Part shown: positions 41,494 to 51,184 of the stretch, in pieces
Numbering within the stretch: the first letter of the stretch is position 1
How the letters are laid out: each line of letters starts with the position of its first letter
Source: Sordariomycetes sp. S80-01Y
Lineage: Eukaryota > Ascomycota > Sordariomycetes
Assembly (NCBI GenBank): GCA_037042185.1
Contig: JAXQJY010000025.1
Location: 124,001-188,000, forward strand
Direction: 5' to 3'
DNA: 64,000 bases
The notes under the pieces: model-generated
Seen by the model: the letters and a program-made list of their open reading frames with translations, nothing else
The model's database searches: none
Told to the model about the DNA's origin: nothing
Made by a program: the position numbers and the translations under genes

Positions 41494-43498
41494 TCAGAAC
41501 ATTTGCTTGTTCCTCATATCGATAGGGAGGAAGCATAGAGCAACGCATGAGAGCCAAATTCCACCAGCACCTAGCCACAAGACGCCCACTGTACCATTGT
41601 CGATAAAGCGTTGTCCAGCGAAAGGCGCAACAATGCCTGCAATACGTCCGAGACACGACAGCATGCCACTTGCACTAGCTCGGTACGTGGTGTCGAACAT
41701 CTCCGGTGCAGACGCATAAAGAATGGCATTGAAATACTGGGAAATGTTAGTTCTCAAATTCACAGCATAGAAGCGTATGGCGCTTAACGTACTGTTTGCA
41801 TGATGTATTCGAGCGCGTTGAGGCCCACGTAACCGGCCGTGTTCTTGACTTGGGTGTACATGGCCATAGAAAGACCCTGAAGAGCAGCTGAAATGACCAA
41901 TGACCATTTTCGGCCGATCAGTGGTAGCTGTACGGAGAAGAGAGCCAAGACAGCTCCCAGGACGCCAGGTAGGTATATGTAAATGTACTGGCGATAGGTT
42001 TCGCTGACGCTGTTTGCACCGCTGTCCACATTGTTGTTGAGAAGAACAATAGGTAGGAAATAGCCTGCGAGGGTGAAAGACCAGTAGTTGCCCTGGCTGT
42101 GGTCAGTCAAGTATTTCATGCAAATTCGGGGATCCTTATGATTGCTCACCATATAGCCCAAGGCTAGGAGCACAAATATGAAGGTTTGTCGTTTCTCGAT
42201 GAAGAGTCCGCGGAGGAAGCTGATACTTTGGATCGCATTGACGAACACGCCCTTAGCACCCGGACTTTTAGGTTCGTCCACATCAGAGCCAGAGCCTGTG
42301 CCATGATCATGCTCCACTGCCTTGAAGTCTTCCAAAGTAAGTGTAGGTGGCGACGCTCCGTTGAATTTAGCAATCTTTTGGAGCACATTGATGGCATCTT
42401 GGTCTCGACCTTTGCTGACAAGGAATTTGGGCGACTCGTGGAACCGAAAGAAGAAGTAACGAGAGAAGAATACCGTCAGCGTCATGGCTCCGATGACGAT
42501 GACCATGTATCTCCAGCCCATGTTGGATGGGGTTGTGCAGCATGCCTCGTCGCCACTGACAGTCTTGCAAGACGGCAGGTGTACATCGCATCGATACCTA
42601 GCGGCGGTGCCGTAAGCGATTGCTGAAGCTACAACAACACCGATCGGCTGCCACATGCCCATCAGAGAGACAAGGTGACGTTTGCTCTGTGGAAGGAATT
42701 CGAGCGCAATAGTCGCATCGATGGGAATGTTCCCGCCTAGACCGATGCACGCGAGGAAGTAGATTCCGCAAAGTGCCTCGTAATTCTTGCCGCTGGCTGC
42801 CTTGACCGGGATTAGCAAGGTTCTAAAGTGCCCTTAGGACGCTCCAGGGCTTACCAAAAGCATTCCAAAGGTCGAGGTGATAAGGCATGAAATATTGAAT
42901 GCCCATTTTCTCCCAATGATGTCGGTAATGATGCCGAAAGAGAAGGCTCCAGTACTATGGCTTGATTAGCACGCAGGGCAGTCTGAAAACACGGGAGTGA
43001 CGAACGCGAGGCCGGCACTGGCACAAGTCGAGAGTAAGCCCTGCCTGCCAGGGGGCACGTCCATTTCTTGGCTTCACGACAGTCAGCTCAAACTTCTTGA
43101 GGTATTCAACCGCTGGAGGGAAAGTGCCCATGTACTCACTAGACGGCTGTGGCCATGAGACTGACACCCTGTGCCCAGTTCAAGTCCAGGAAATATCCAA
43201 AGCCACATAGCACCCAGATGCACCATTGATATTTTCCCATACCGATTCGATCTATCTCCCTGCACGGGCACGGCAGCCGTCAATATACATCGACAGGTGG
43301 TATGGCTCAGTAGGGCAGATCTTACGCATTGACCAACGCCGCCTTGCGTTCAAAAAGATTCAACTCCCCTTCTGAAGAATGACTTTGCAAAACCTCTGGC
43401 TTGACCTCACCATCTTGGTTCTCAGTGCTGGACTTTTTGATGTCATGAGGATAGACCGGTGCAGCTGCACCAATATCTTGGGCGGAAGGCGTCGCCAT
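41494..43498 (-). CDS. MFS transporter (SV2/organic-acid-type symporter)
   Basis: Seven exons, read leftward: 43498..43326, 43259..43140, 43071..43006, 42954..42855, 42800..42150, 42092..41793 and 41736..41494, giving 550 residues. Joining them restores a continuous MFS start: G-F-G-Y-F-L-D-L-N-W-A-Q in helix 1, then V-Y-Q-E-M, G-L-L-S-T-C-A-S-A-G-L-A and the loop D-I-I-G-R-K-W. Later marks are L-G-G-N-I-P-I-D in helix 4, R-F-H-E-S-P-K-F-L after helix 6 and A-P-F-A-G-Q in helix 11. I read it as a 12-helix proton symporter of the SV2/aromatic-acid or phosphate-like group; the substrate is unknown. The third intron has an unusual GTTCGT donor, the only choice I found that keeps frame. Two strong cluster elements lie upstream, so it is probably the cluster's uptake carrier. 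Confidence 0.88.
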
Positions 43499-43578
43499 GG
43501 CGAATGTTGATTAATGAGATACCTTAATACTGTATCAATAATGCTAGAGACATTTCATAAACAGTCGACGGGGAACGC

Positions 43579-43588
43579 TTATTTAAAG
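43579..43588 (-). promoter_or_regulatory. TATA-like box of the MFS-carrier gene
   Basis: TTATTTAAAG on the plus strand (CTTTAAATAA read leftward), 81 bp from the ATG at 43498. Confidence 0.4.
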
Positions 43589-43804
43589 AGTGTCTTCAAC
43601 ACATGGCTGGTGACTTCACCGATGTTCATGATACGTTGGGCGTTATCTGTGGTATAGCACAGTGGATACCCAAGACTGTTTCCCCATGCTCCCCGCGACT
43701 CTAGATGTAAAATAAGGAGACGGCAGGTCGGCGGGCTTGACAGCCTGGGATGTTCGATCTCACTGCCCTCATTGAGGTAGCCACAGACTTCGGTTTGGCT
43801 CCAC

Positions 43805-43820
43805 GCCGCCATTGGCGCCG
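43805..43820 (-). promoter_or_regulatory. Cluster element copy 6
   Basis: Read leftward it is CGGCGCCAATGGCGGC, a full 16-of-16 match to the consensus, 307 bp upstream of the MFS-carrier ATG. Confidence 0.6.
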
Positions 43821-43884
43821 CCTACCTCCCTGTAGCATCCCATGCACCTTGTCCAACCCCCCTGTCTCTGTAGTGCAGCTCCAC

Positions 43885-43900
43885 GCCGCTATTAGCGCCG
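43885..43900 (-). promoter_or_regulatory. Cluster element copy 7
   Basis: Read leftward it is CGGCGCTAATAGCGGC, 15 of 16 matches. It shares the flank CTCCACGCC with copy 6, 80 bp away, as if the pair arose by local duplication. Confidence 0.6.
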
Positions 43901-44316
43901 TCCGCATGTTCGTAGGGTCCTCGAAGAGGGGACTTACAGGCTGAGGCCCCTGTCCCTTCCTATCATCCTTTGCTCATGGAGCGTGCTTGACCGGAAAGCA
44001 GGGCCACCCATCCTCGACGTGCATGAGTGAAGCGCGGCTTTGTCCTCCTTTCCACCTCCGTCTAAGCCGCTGGGGTCGGATCATGGGGGCTCCAAAGGCC
44101 GATACTGCTCAGAATAAAAACTCAAAGCTTCTCATGCAGAACATTATCAGGATGCAGTGGGTTCAATGGCATGGGGGATGTGGGAACTGGTTACCGGCAG
44201 CGGTGAGCATCAGCGCGGACCTTCGAGTTACAACGGACTTGGGCGTTTTCATATCTCAAAAATGTAATTAGTTCGAGGACTGATTGAGAGTCTTCTATCT
44301 TGGCTGCTTCTTGATA

Positions 44317-45531
44317 CTACTTGGATTCCTCAACCATTTGTCCCAACTTGATCTGGGTCAACAAGGACAGCTCATCGTACACAGTCCACTCATCCACGAC
44401 CTTGCCCTTCTTATAGTGGTAATGAGACATCCCCATAACCTGGAGACGTTGCCCAGTGGGCTTGCCGAGCTCCGTCAATCCTCCGTAGCCCAGGTGGTGT
44501 CCCTCGAGGATCCAACGAACGGCAACCTTCACACCTCCTTCTTCGCAGGGATTGGAACAGATGTGCTGAGCCATGTAGGCGGCATCAGGAACTGAGCCAA
44601 GCAGCGCCAGATGCTGGTGCAGAACGGCAGCTGGTCCATACAGCTCCGCCATCTTCGGACCATGATACTGCGCATTAGACGCGTACCTCTTCTCAATTTG
44701 ACCGAACATGCGACGGTTCCACATCTCGTGGAGCCACGAGAGGGTTTCCGCCTCAAGCTCGTTGTTGGCGATCGAGGTATCAACTTCTTCCGTAGGCAAA
44801 GCCTGACCCACGATGCGTCGATTCTCGCCAATGTCTATAGCCTCCAGGCCTTTGTCGAACAGTGCCTTGGCAGCGTCCCGAGCGAAGACGTGAGGATCAA
44901 GACCGAGCTGCTTGACTATGGCCATGTTGTCGGCGACCACCCACTCGCGGTATATCTTATTCTTGTAGATCATACAGTCGGCGATGGTGCGGGAAACAAA
45001 CGTCTTGCCGGTAGGTGGGCCGAAGTGGCCGTGCTGGGTATGTCTGCCCGCGCCAGTGACAAGGTGAGAAGTGTAGAATCCCTTGCGGTCGTCTCCATTC
45101 CACAACACATGCGTGGCCATGCCACGGCGCTCGGGAAGAGAGACAAGACGTTGAATAGTGTCTCGCACGATCGTTTCGCGATCGTAGATGGTTCCCATTG
45201 TGCCATACAAGACACAGTTGTGCGTATAATGAGTGTAGATCAGACCAATGTCGCGCTCATCCCAGATCCTATGGGTGCAACGAACGATGTAGTCTACAAT
45301 GTCGGTGTAGATGTCATCGAATCCGTCCATGGAATGTGCGCGGCTTCTGCCCGTTGGAGCTAAATCTCCATAGTCGTGTCTTTCAACCTGCAATACATTG
45401 CTGGCGGTGTCGCTGTGGTCGTTGCTTGCATTTTGCGAATTTGCTGAGTTTCCGTTGATCTGAGGGACAGCCTTGAGGGGCTGGTCTCTGCTTTCAGCTG
45501 GGAAGCTATCTTCGTGTGCCATTGGAGCCAT
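44317..45531 (-). CDS. Tandem SnoaL-like (NTF2-fold, ester-cyclase-type) protein
   Basis: A single exon of 404 residues from the ATG at 45531 (MAPMAHEDSF); an in-frame ATG at 45585 adds 18 residues. After a Ser/Asn-rich lead there are two NTF2-fold units. The first, about residues 70-215, contains Y-I-V-R-C-T-H-R-I-W-D-E-R, V-L-Y-G-T-M-G-T-I-Y-D-R-E-T and T-S-H-L-V-T-G-A-G. The second, about 260-400, contains W-L-H-E-M-W-N-R-R-M-F, Y-H-G-P-K-M-A-E-L-Y-G and V-R-W-I-L-E-G-H-H-L-G-Y-G-G. SnoaL relatives catalyse aldol-type ring closure in polyketide pathways or act as hydrolases and isomerases. Bacterial 'ester cyclase' proteins of this layout sit in catabolic operons. The function here is unknown. 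It has its own TATA box and two elements 0.96-1.16 kb upstream. Confidence 0.8.
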   Translation of the reverse strand: MAPMAHEDSFPAESRDQPLKAVPQINGNSANSQNASNDHSDTASNVLQVERHDYGDLAPTGRSRAHSMDGFDDIYTDIVDYIVRCTHRIWDERDIGLIYTHYTHNCVLYGTMGTIYDRETIVRDTIQRLVSLPERRGMATHVLWNGDDRKGFYTSHLVTGAGRHTQHGHFGPPTGKTFVSRTIADCMIYKNKIYREWVVADNMAIVKQLGLDPHVFARDAAKALFDKGLEAIDIGENRRIVGQALPTEEVDTSIANNELEAETLSWLHEMWNRRMFGQIEKRYASNAQYHGPKMAELYGPAAVLHQHLALLGSVPDAAYMAQHICSNPCEEGGVKVAVRWILEGHHLGYGGLTELGKPTGQRLQVMGMSHYHYKKGKVVDEWTVYDELSLLTQIKLGQMVEESK

Positions 45532-45659
45532 GATGTCTAGATTGAAAACCGAGTAGGACAAGGGGGGATTACTCAAACGCAGCAATCACTGTTGGACTGT
45601 TGGATAATTTGAATGAGTTGAAACTGTTCACACCTGGATTTCGGAGTTCGGAGTCTGTG

Positions 45660-45668
45660 TTATATAAG
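45660..45668 (-). promoter_or_regulatory. TATA box of the SnoaL-like gene
   Basis: TTATATAAG on the plus strand, CTTATATAA read leftward, 129 bp from the ATG at 45531. Confidence 0.55.
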
Positions 45669-46489
45669 TATTATCTCGAAGACCCTGGCAAGGGGTAGCC
45701 CATCCCCGGCGCGTTCCCCATCGACAATCCCCAGACGAGAAACTTCTAGCATTGTAAGCTATGACACGAAACTTATGTGCCACACCCGGACAGGCACCGC
45801 TAGTTTCGATTCTAACTGTCAAAGGAAAGGTAGGACCAGGTTGGGAAGACAATGGTGGGGCCTCGTCGGCGGTGTGGCGCCCCTGGGTCGATATCGGAGG
45901 ACTTGAGATACGTCGCGTTAAGACATGCAAGGCGCGAACCGCGGCCTGACGACTTGTTGGCAATCTAAAGCTGAGCCTGGAAACCACGAACAGAAAGGGT
46001 GTTCATCCTCCGGAGATCAGTCGCAACTATCCCCGCCTAAATAAATAGGGGCTGAGAAAGGCTGATCTGACTTGGGATTCAGGAAGGTAAGCTGGGTCTT
46101 TAGAATCCCAGAACGTGGATCTGGTCTAGTATTCATCATGCGTAGTCAATAGGACCTGCGATATATTCCACGAAGTAGGCGGAAAGGAGCGTTAACAATT
46201 CTGATTAGAGCGCGGCCTTGATATCAGCTGAAGTATTCTAAATACATGTTCACATCAAAAGCTGGAACCTTCCGAGCCGCGTGGTCTTGCTACTTATCAG
46301 TCTAGAAGTATTTGTGTATCGACAAAGTCTCTCTTTATCAGGCAGACATTGGTGGAAGCCCGGTGGTCTCAAGGATGTCCTATCTTCGGAGAACCTTAGC
46401 GTGGAGCTCAGTTGGGCCGTCCAAGATACCAGAACAAGCAACGCAAACCCGATCGGGCCATACCGCAAGGCAGGTTGTACATTTCAGCT

Positions 46490-46505
46490 CGGCGCTATTG
46501 GCGGC
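46490..46505 (+). promoter_or_regulatory. Cluster element copy 8
   Basis: CGGCGCTATTGGCGGC, 15 of 16 matches, 959 bp upstream of the SnoaL-like ATG. Confidence 0.55.
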
Positions 46506-46686
46506 GAGAACCTTGGCTGTATCCTATCTACCGTCTTCCAGAAGGGGTATATTGGAAGAGCTCCGCGTTCGCTTTATGCGAGAGGGAACAGGGGTCAATC
46601 TACCGATACCCAAGCGGACTTATCAGGGTGTGCCAAGGCCCTAGCCCGTCGTTATCTGTCAGGGACACACCAGGGAGGTGAGAACG

Positions 46687-46702
46687 CGCGCCATTAGCGC
46701 CG
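46687..46702 (-). promoter_or_regulatory. Cluster element copy 9
   Basis: Read leftward it is CGGCGCTAATGGCGCG, 15 of 16 matches, with the 14-base core identical to that of copy 4. Confidence 0.55.
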
Positions 46703-47044
46703 CCCCACTCCGAAGGCATCATGAACCATGCAACTCTGGGGGAGGTGGAGTCTCGTCAAGCTTCCCCAGGTTCGATGGTTCCAGAACCAAACCTCAGCCG
46801 ATGGAACTAGAAATCGTGTCTGGGGCTTGTGTCCGGGGTCTCGCTACAGAGGGCTGGGGAACCGCGACTTGTTCCGCTTGCCTGGAAAGAAGGTAACGGG
46901 CTTGGACATCTCTGGAGCCAGTGGCAACAGGGCTGGTTTGTCGAAAGTGAACGAATTATACGTGCTATTCATAGAGACTCGCAAACAGAACGAAGCAAGA
47001 CTTTGTGAGAAATGGTTTGAGAATCGTTGCCATGCGAGACTACC

Positions 47045-48613
47045 CTAGTTACTTGGCTTAACTGTACATCCGTCCTCAAAGGTATCCCTCTCGATGCCTT
47101 CGATTCCTGTAGCGCTCGGCAGTGGAGGCACCTCAAAGTGTTTTCGGCCATCGAAGACCCAATGCACCAAAGCTATGAAGAAAAGGATGCTTAGAGCTAC
47201 TATGGCATAGTTCATGTTAGTTGGCGTAACATGAGCTTCCGGTGGGAATAGGAAGAGCACTGTGGTGATCATCGTCCACAATATTCCAACAATGTTTACA
47301 ACCCAGCCCAGGGCATTGGGCAATTTGAAGGGACGGGATTCCGGCAGCATACGCCTCCCACGGAGGCAGTTGATGAAGGGGGGGATGGCGTAGGTGATCC
47401 CGATGGCCACCACGCTGGCAGACACAATGGCGTTGAACGCGCTAGAAGACCCAAGGAAGATCAATCCGAAGATTATAATCCATGATGAGGTCCAAATCAG
47501 TGCGTTTAGAGGAACCTGGAGCGTAGGATGCACCTTGGCGAAGAAGGTGCTAAAGGGAAGGCCGCCGTCACGAGCAAAGGCGTAGCTCATGCGACTACTC
47601 GTTGTCATCAGAGCTGTCGAGGTAAATACCATACACATGACGGGAAACATGAGCAGGCAAACGGCGCCAACCTTGTTGTTCGTGGCTTGGTGTAAGATCG
47701 TGAGCAGCGGGCCGGCAGCGCTGCTGTTCACCTCCGAGATGTTGGTGACAGTAAATAGAAGGCAAGAGACCAAAACAAATCCAGTAAAAACTCCGATTCC
47801 GATTGCCGTAACCATGACTTTCGGTCCCTCCACCTTCGGATTGGGTATTTCCTCAATCATATGGATTGTGGCATCGAACCCGGTCAGAGCAAAAGCGCCT
47901 TGCAGGAGCCCGATAAGCCAAGCCAAACCGTCGGGCCATCCAACGTCGTTGATGAGGCTGCCATAGACGAATTCGCCGCTCTGGAAGTTCGGCGACGCCG
48001 CAGCCAGGACGGTGATGCAGATGACAACGAAGCCGGTGACCGACCACAAGAAGGCGACCTTTCCAAAGATTGGGAGGAGTTTGACTGTGAAGGCATTGAT
48101 GAGGAATGCGACAAGTGTAAAAGCGATGTATATCAAGAACTGGTGCCATGGCTGCGCTTCAAAGGACGGCATCTCGAGGGCGATGATGTTGAGCAGAAGG
48201 GTGCTACCGAGAAGTCCTCCTGTCGCGGCCATGGTGCACCATCCTCCCACGTTCAGCCACCCAGTAGCGAAGCTCAACCCGCGACTGACCGACGGCCAGC
48301 TCACGGTAGCAGCCCAACGGTACTGGCCACCAGCTGTTGGATATGCTGACAGAAACTCGCCGAGGGAAGCGGCCAGACACAGATTGCAGACTCCTCCGGT
48401 CAACAAGCCCCAGACCACGGCACTGGGGCCGCCAGAGGGCAGAGCAAGGTTGAGCGACGTAGACAGGGCTGTCCAACTGTTCAGGCCGGCGAAAGCGAGT
48501 CCGATCATGGCGGGTGTGGAAAAGTTGCGTTGGAGCTCTTGCTTGACGCCGAGCTCTTCAAGACCATGAGCATCTCTGGCAGCGCGCGACTCTGCATCGT
48601 CGGTTTTGTGCAT
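47045..48613 (-). CDS. Amino-acid/GABA/choline permease (APC superfamily)
   Basis: An intronless gene of 522 residues with about 12 hydrophobic segments. The fungal GABA/choline-permease branch is recognised from F-S-T-P-A-M-I-G-L-A-F near residue 31, S-G-G-P-S-A-V-V-W-G-L near 60, Y-P-T-A-G-G-Q-Y-R-W-A near 91-101, and the cytoplasmic run F-A-L-T-G-F-D-A-T-I-H-M-I-E-E-I. Then comes S-R-M-S-Y-A-F-A-R-D-G-G-L-P-F-S in the second half. These carriers import amino acids, GABA or quaternary amines across the plasma membrane with protons. In this cluster it would bring in a nitrogen-bearing substrate, complementing the MFS carrier. A TATA-like AATAAATAG and one cluster element lie upstream, the latter shared with the divergent nitrilase gene. 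Confidence 0.92.
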   Translation of the reverse strand: MHKTDDAESRAARDAHGLEELGVKQELQRNFSTPAMIGLAFAGLNSWTALSTSLNLALPSGGPSAVVWGLLTGGVCNLCLAASLGEFLSAYPTAGGQYRWAATVSWPSVSRGLSFATGWLNVGGWCTMAATGGLLGSTLLLNIIALEMPSFEAQPWHQFLIYIAFTLVAFLINAFTVKLLPIFGKVAFLWSVTGFVVICITVLAAASPNFQSGEFVYGSLINDVGWPDGLAWLIGLLQGAFALTGFDATIHMIEEIPNPKVEGPKVMVTAIGIGVFTGFVLVSCLLFTVTNISEVNSSAAGPLLTILHQATNNKVGAVCLLMFPVMCMVFTSTALMTTSSRMSYAFARDGGLPFSTFFAKVHPTLQVPLNALIWTSSWIIIFGLIFLGSSSAFNAIVSASVVAIGITYAIPPFINCLRGRRMLPESRPFKLPNALGWVVNIVGILWTMITTVLFLFPPEAHVTPTNMNYAIVALSILFFIALVHWVFDGRKHFEVPPLPSATGIEGIERDTFEDGCTVKPSN

Positions 48614-48683
48614 GGTTGAGGTCGTGGCCAGTGCCTCGAAGGATATCCAGAAGCGATGCGATACCCGAGCCTTTTCGAGAAGG

Positions 48684-48692
48684 AATAAATAG
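48684..48692 (-). promoter_or_regulatory. TATA-like box of the permease gene
   Basis: AATAAATAG on the plus strand (CTATTTATT read leftward), 71 bp from the ATG at 48613. Confidence 0.35.
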
Positions 48693-49015
48693 AAAGGAAG
48701 GGGAGAGGCGACAAGAGCTGGGACGATCCTGCAGAGCTAGACCAACAGATGAAAGAGACACTTGCAGGTTATAGTGTTCGAAGATATAAGTTGCAGCAAA
48801 GAAGGTTCAGTATTGTCTGGAAAAGAAACGAAGTCTACTCCGTACTCCGTACTCCGCAAGAACCATTTGTCTCCAAGTCATGCCACCTGGGAATCACCGA
48901 TAGTGTGACGAAGCGTTGGAGTTCCGACTCCCGGGCACCACCCTCGATATCGTCTTAGTCGAGTTCCCCCCGACGATCTTCTTACGTATCTCCAATTCCC
49001 TGATCCAGTTAGCGT

Positions 49016-49031
49016 CGGCGCCAACGGCGTG
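49016..49031 (+). promoter_or_regulatory. Cluster element copy 10
   Basis: CGGCGCCAACGGCGTG, matching the 14-base core fully. It is 403 bp from the permease ATG and 356 bp from the nitrilase ATG, so it could serve both. Confidence 0.55.
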
Positions 49032-49386
49032 GTGCCCTTCACGCGGAGAGGGGGGAGGCCTGCGCCGAATTCCGTCTTATCTCGCCTCCATATGTGTGCG
49101 CCCTCCATACTTCCGAAAGTCGGAGATTATGAATATTGTTAGATTCTTATCAGGGGTCAATGCGTCCCTCCTCATCATTCCCACTTGATTCAAAGTCTCC
49201 GCTCAATGGAGCGTGGGGTTGTGAAATTTTGCGGAGATCCATCGCGATGTGACGCATTTGGAGACGTGTGACACTAGAAGTCTGTGAGACTCAAAACCAA
49301 AAGCCATCATCCTTTTGCTTATCCATCAATCCTTACGGAAGATACCCCAATATCTACTCTTGCCAGCGGCGTCGCCATTGGCTATC

Positions 49387-50346
49387 ATGGCCCCGATCAT
49401 CAAAGTCGCGTTGATACAACTGCGTCCAGATGTGCGTCCACCTCCTCACACTCACTCAATCTGCTTGATGATGTAGCTTAGCCGACTTTCCCGCTGACAA
49501 AGAGCGATCAAGGTTGTTGATGTGGCCGGCAATTTCAACAGAGCTGAGAGCTTCATCCGCTCAGCAGCTTCTCAAGGCTGTCACCTCGCCGTGCTGCCCG
49601 AGTATCATTTGACCTCGTGGGCGCCTGAACATGCCGATTTCCAATCTGCGATCCGCGATTCTGTTCCCTACCTGCAACGATACCAATCGTTGGCGAAGGA
49701 ATTGGGTATCAGCATAGTTCCGGGAACTATCTGCGAGCCCTTTGAAAGCCAAGGCGAAGATGCTGAAGCCAGCTTTGGCGTGCGCAACATGGCTTACTTC
49801 ATCGCCGCTGGGACAGGGGTCATCTGCGGATCATACCAGAAGAAGAATCTCTGGCACACTGAGAGGCCTCATTTGACGTCTTCCGGACACTCGGCCCATG
49901 TAGCCTTCGACACGCCCCTGCCCAGCCAGAGCACAAAGCCTTTGCGCGCAGGCATGCTCGTCTGCTGGGATCTGGCCTTTCCTGAGGCGTTTCGGGAGCT
50001 CGTTCGGGACGGCGCCGAGATGATCATCGTTCCTTCGTTCTGGCACATGGCGGATCTCGATGAAGCAGGGCTTCGCGTGAATCCCAGATCCGAAGAGGTA
50101 TTCTTGACCACAACCCCGGTCGCAAGGGCTTATGAGAATACCGCTGCGATAGTCTTTGTCAACGCCGGTGGTTTGAGTCAGGTGGCTATGCCCATTCAGG
50201 GCGGGCTCGGGGTCATGCCCATCGAAAAGGAGGAAATGTCGGTGGTGGACATAGACTTGGATGTGCTCCGCATCGCGGAGGAGAACTACAAGGTCAGGGA
50301 GGACCTGTCGCGGGATGGGTTTCATTACTCTAAGCAATCAAGGTAA
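49387..50346 (+). CDS. Nitrilase-family carbon-nitrogen hydrolase
   Basis: Two exons (49387..49431, 49513..50346) encode 292 residues. The intron (GTGCGT donor, CAAG acceptor) joins I-Q-L-R-P-D to V-V-D-V-A-G-N-F-N; other acceptors meet stops. The Glu-Lys-Cys triad is present: E45 (L-P-E-Y-H), K125 (Y-Q-K-K-N-L-W) and C166 (V-C-W-D-L-A-F-P-E). The family acts on non-peptide C-N bonds, either nitriles or amides. This short branch with R-A-Y-E-N-T-A-A near the end is more often amidase-like, so the substrate is open. It is the only rightward gene of the cluster and closes it on the right. It shares a promoter region with the permease. Confidence 0.88.
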
Positions 50347-51184
50347 TTCATCAATTTTGGAATGATGGAGAAAGTAACCAATTTTCGTCCGAGAAGGAAT
50401 AGTCACGGGAAGCGGACCTTAGAATATCCCAACGCAAATGACTGTACATTCTGGAATCATCCGCCCCGTTCCTACATATGGTGTGATGAATCGACTGTCT
50501 GAATAAGAGGACCAAGATCTAATTAGGAAGCCCAGCTCAAATCTTCAAGTCACTACGATCCAGGCATGTCGAATTCCACAACAAGCGTGCCTTCAATGCC
50601 GAGCCAGGTAGAGTGAGTATAGCATTATTCAAGTGTTATCTGATCCTGTGGCGCGCTTCGTTGGATCTCCAAGATCGAGGTAGAAAGCGGAACTTAAGTC
50701 CCAAGAGTTGATAAAGCTTGAAATGCTGTCAATCAATGTATCGAGTGTACCCATATACTTCAAGTCAAAGAGTTATAGGTCGAAGTGCTTCATCGAAGAC
50801 CAAGCTTTGCGAATAAGATTATGGCGCTGTAGATATGGCAAAGGCATTTCCAAGTGAATTCTAGAGAAAGCATCCAAAGCTCTCTTGAGCCATTCATACC
50901 ACGCCAGAAGCAATATGAATACGCTCGCAGCTCGTACTCGTCGCTCCAGTGGGTATATCAGCACGCGGCCCCTCCCCTCCCTCGCGCTCAGAAGTGCTGC
51001 CGTGCTAAATCAGGCTGTAGTTTCAGAAGCCTCTACACATTTGCCCAATTTCTTTCAAAGATACATGATATGAGGCAGGTGTCTTTTTCCGGAGGTGTAG
51101 GTAGATTCACGTGACCGGTTGGTTGGTTGTTACAGGGCGACGAACGGTCAACTTTCAACTTCCACCTTCCCGTAATGCTTCACG
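50347..51184. other. Intergenic spacer, right border of the cluster
   Basis: AT-rich, with short chance frames. No copy of the cluster element is seen here or further right. The last 100 bp should be the promoter of the next gene. Confidence 0.5.

Larger units (their letters stand above)
43499..44316. other. MFS-carrier promoter and SnoaL-gene 3' end
   Basis: Holds a TATA-like box at 43579 and two strong cluster elements exactly 80 bp apart (43805 and 43885). Short frames elsewhere are chance. Confidence 0.6.
45532..47044. other. SnoaL-gene promoter region and permease 3' end
   Basis: Contains the TATA box at 45660 and cluster elements at 46490 and 46687. Overlapping short plus-strand frames at 46281-46900 show no domain or splice signal. 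A small unrecognised transcript near the two elements cannot be ruled out. Confidence 0.5.
48614..49386. other. Bidirectional promoter of permease and nitrilase genes
   Basis: Contains a TATA-like box at 48684, a threefold TACTCCG repeat near 48838-48857, and cluster element copy 10 at 49016, roughly midway between the two ATGs. A partial half-element CGCCATTGG lies just before the nitrilase ATG. Confidence 0.55.

Noticed and set aside
46281-46697. Overlapping open frames of about 140 codons on the plus strand
   Set aside because: No domain or start context; three frames are open at once, which indicates composition rather than coding.
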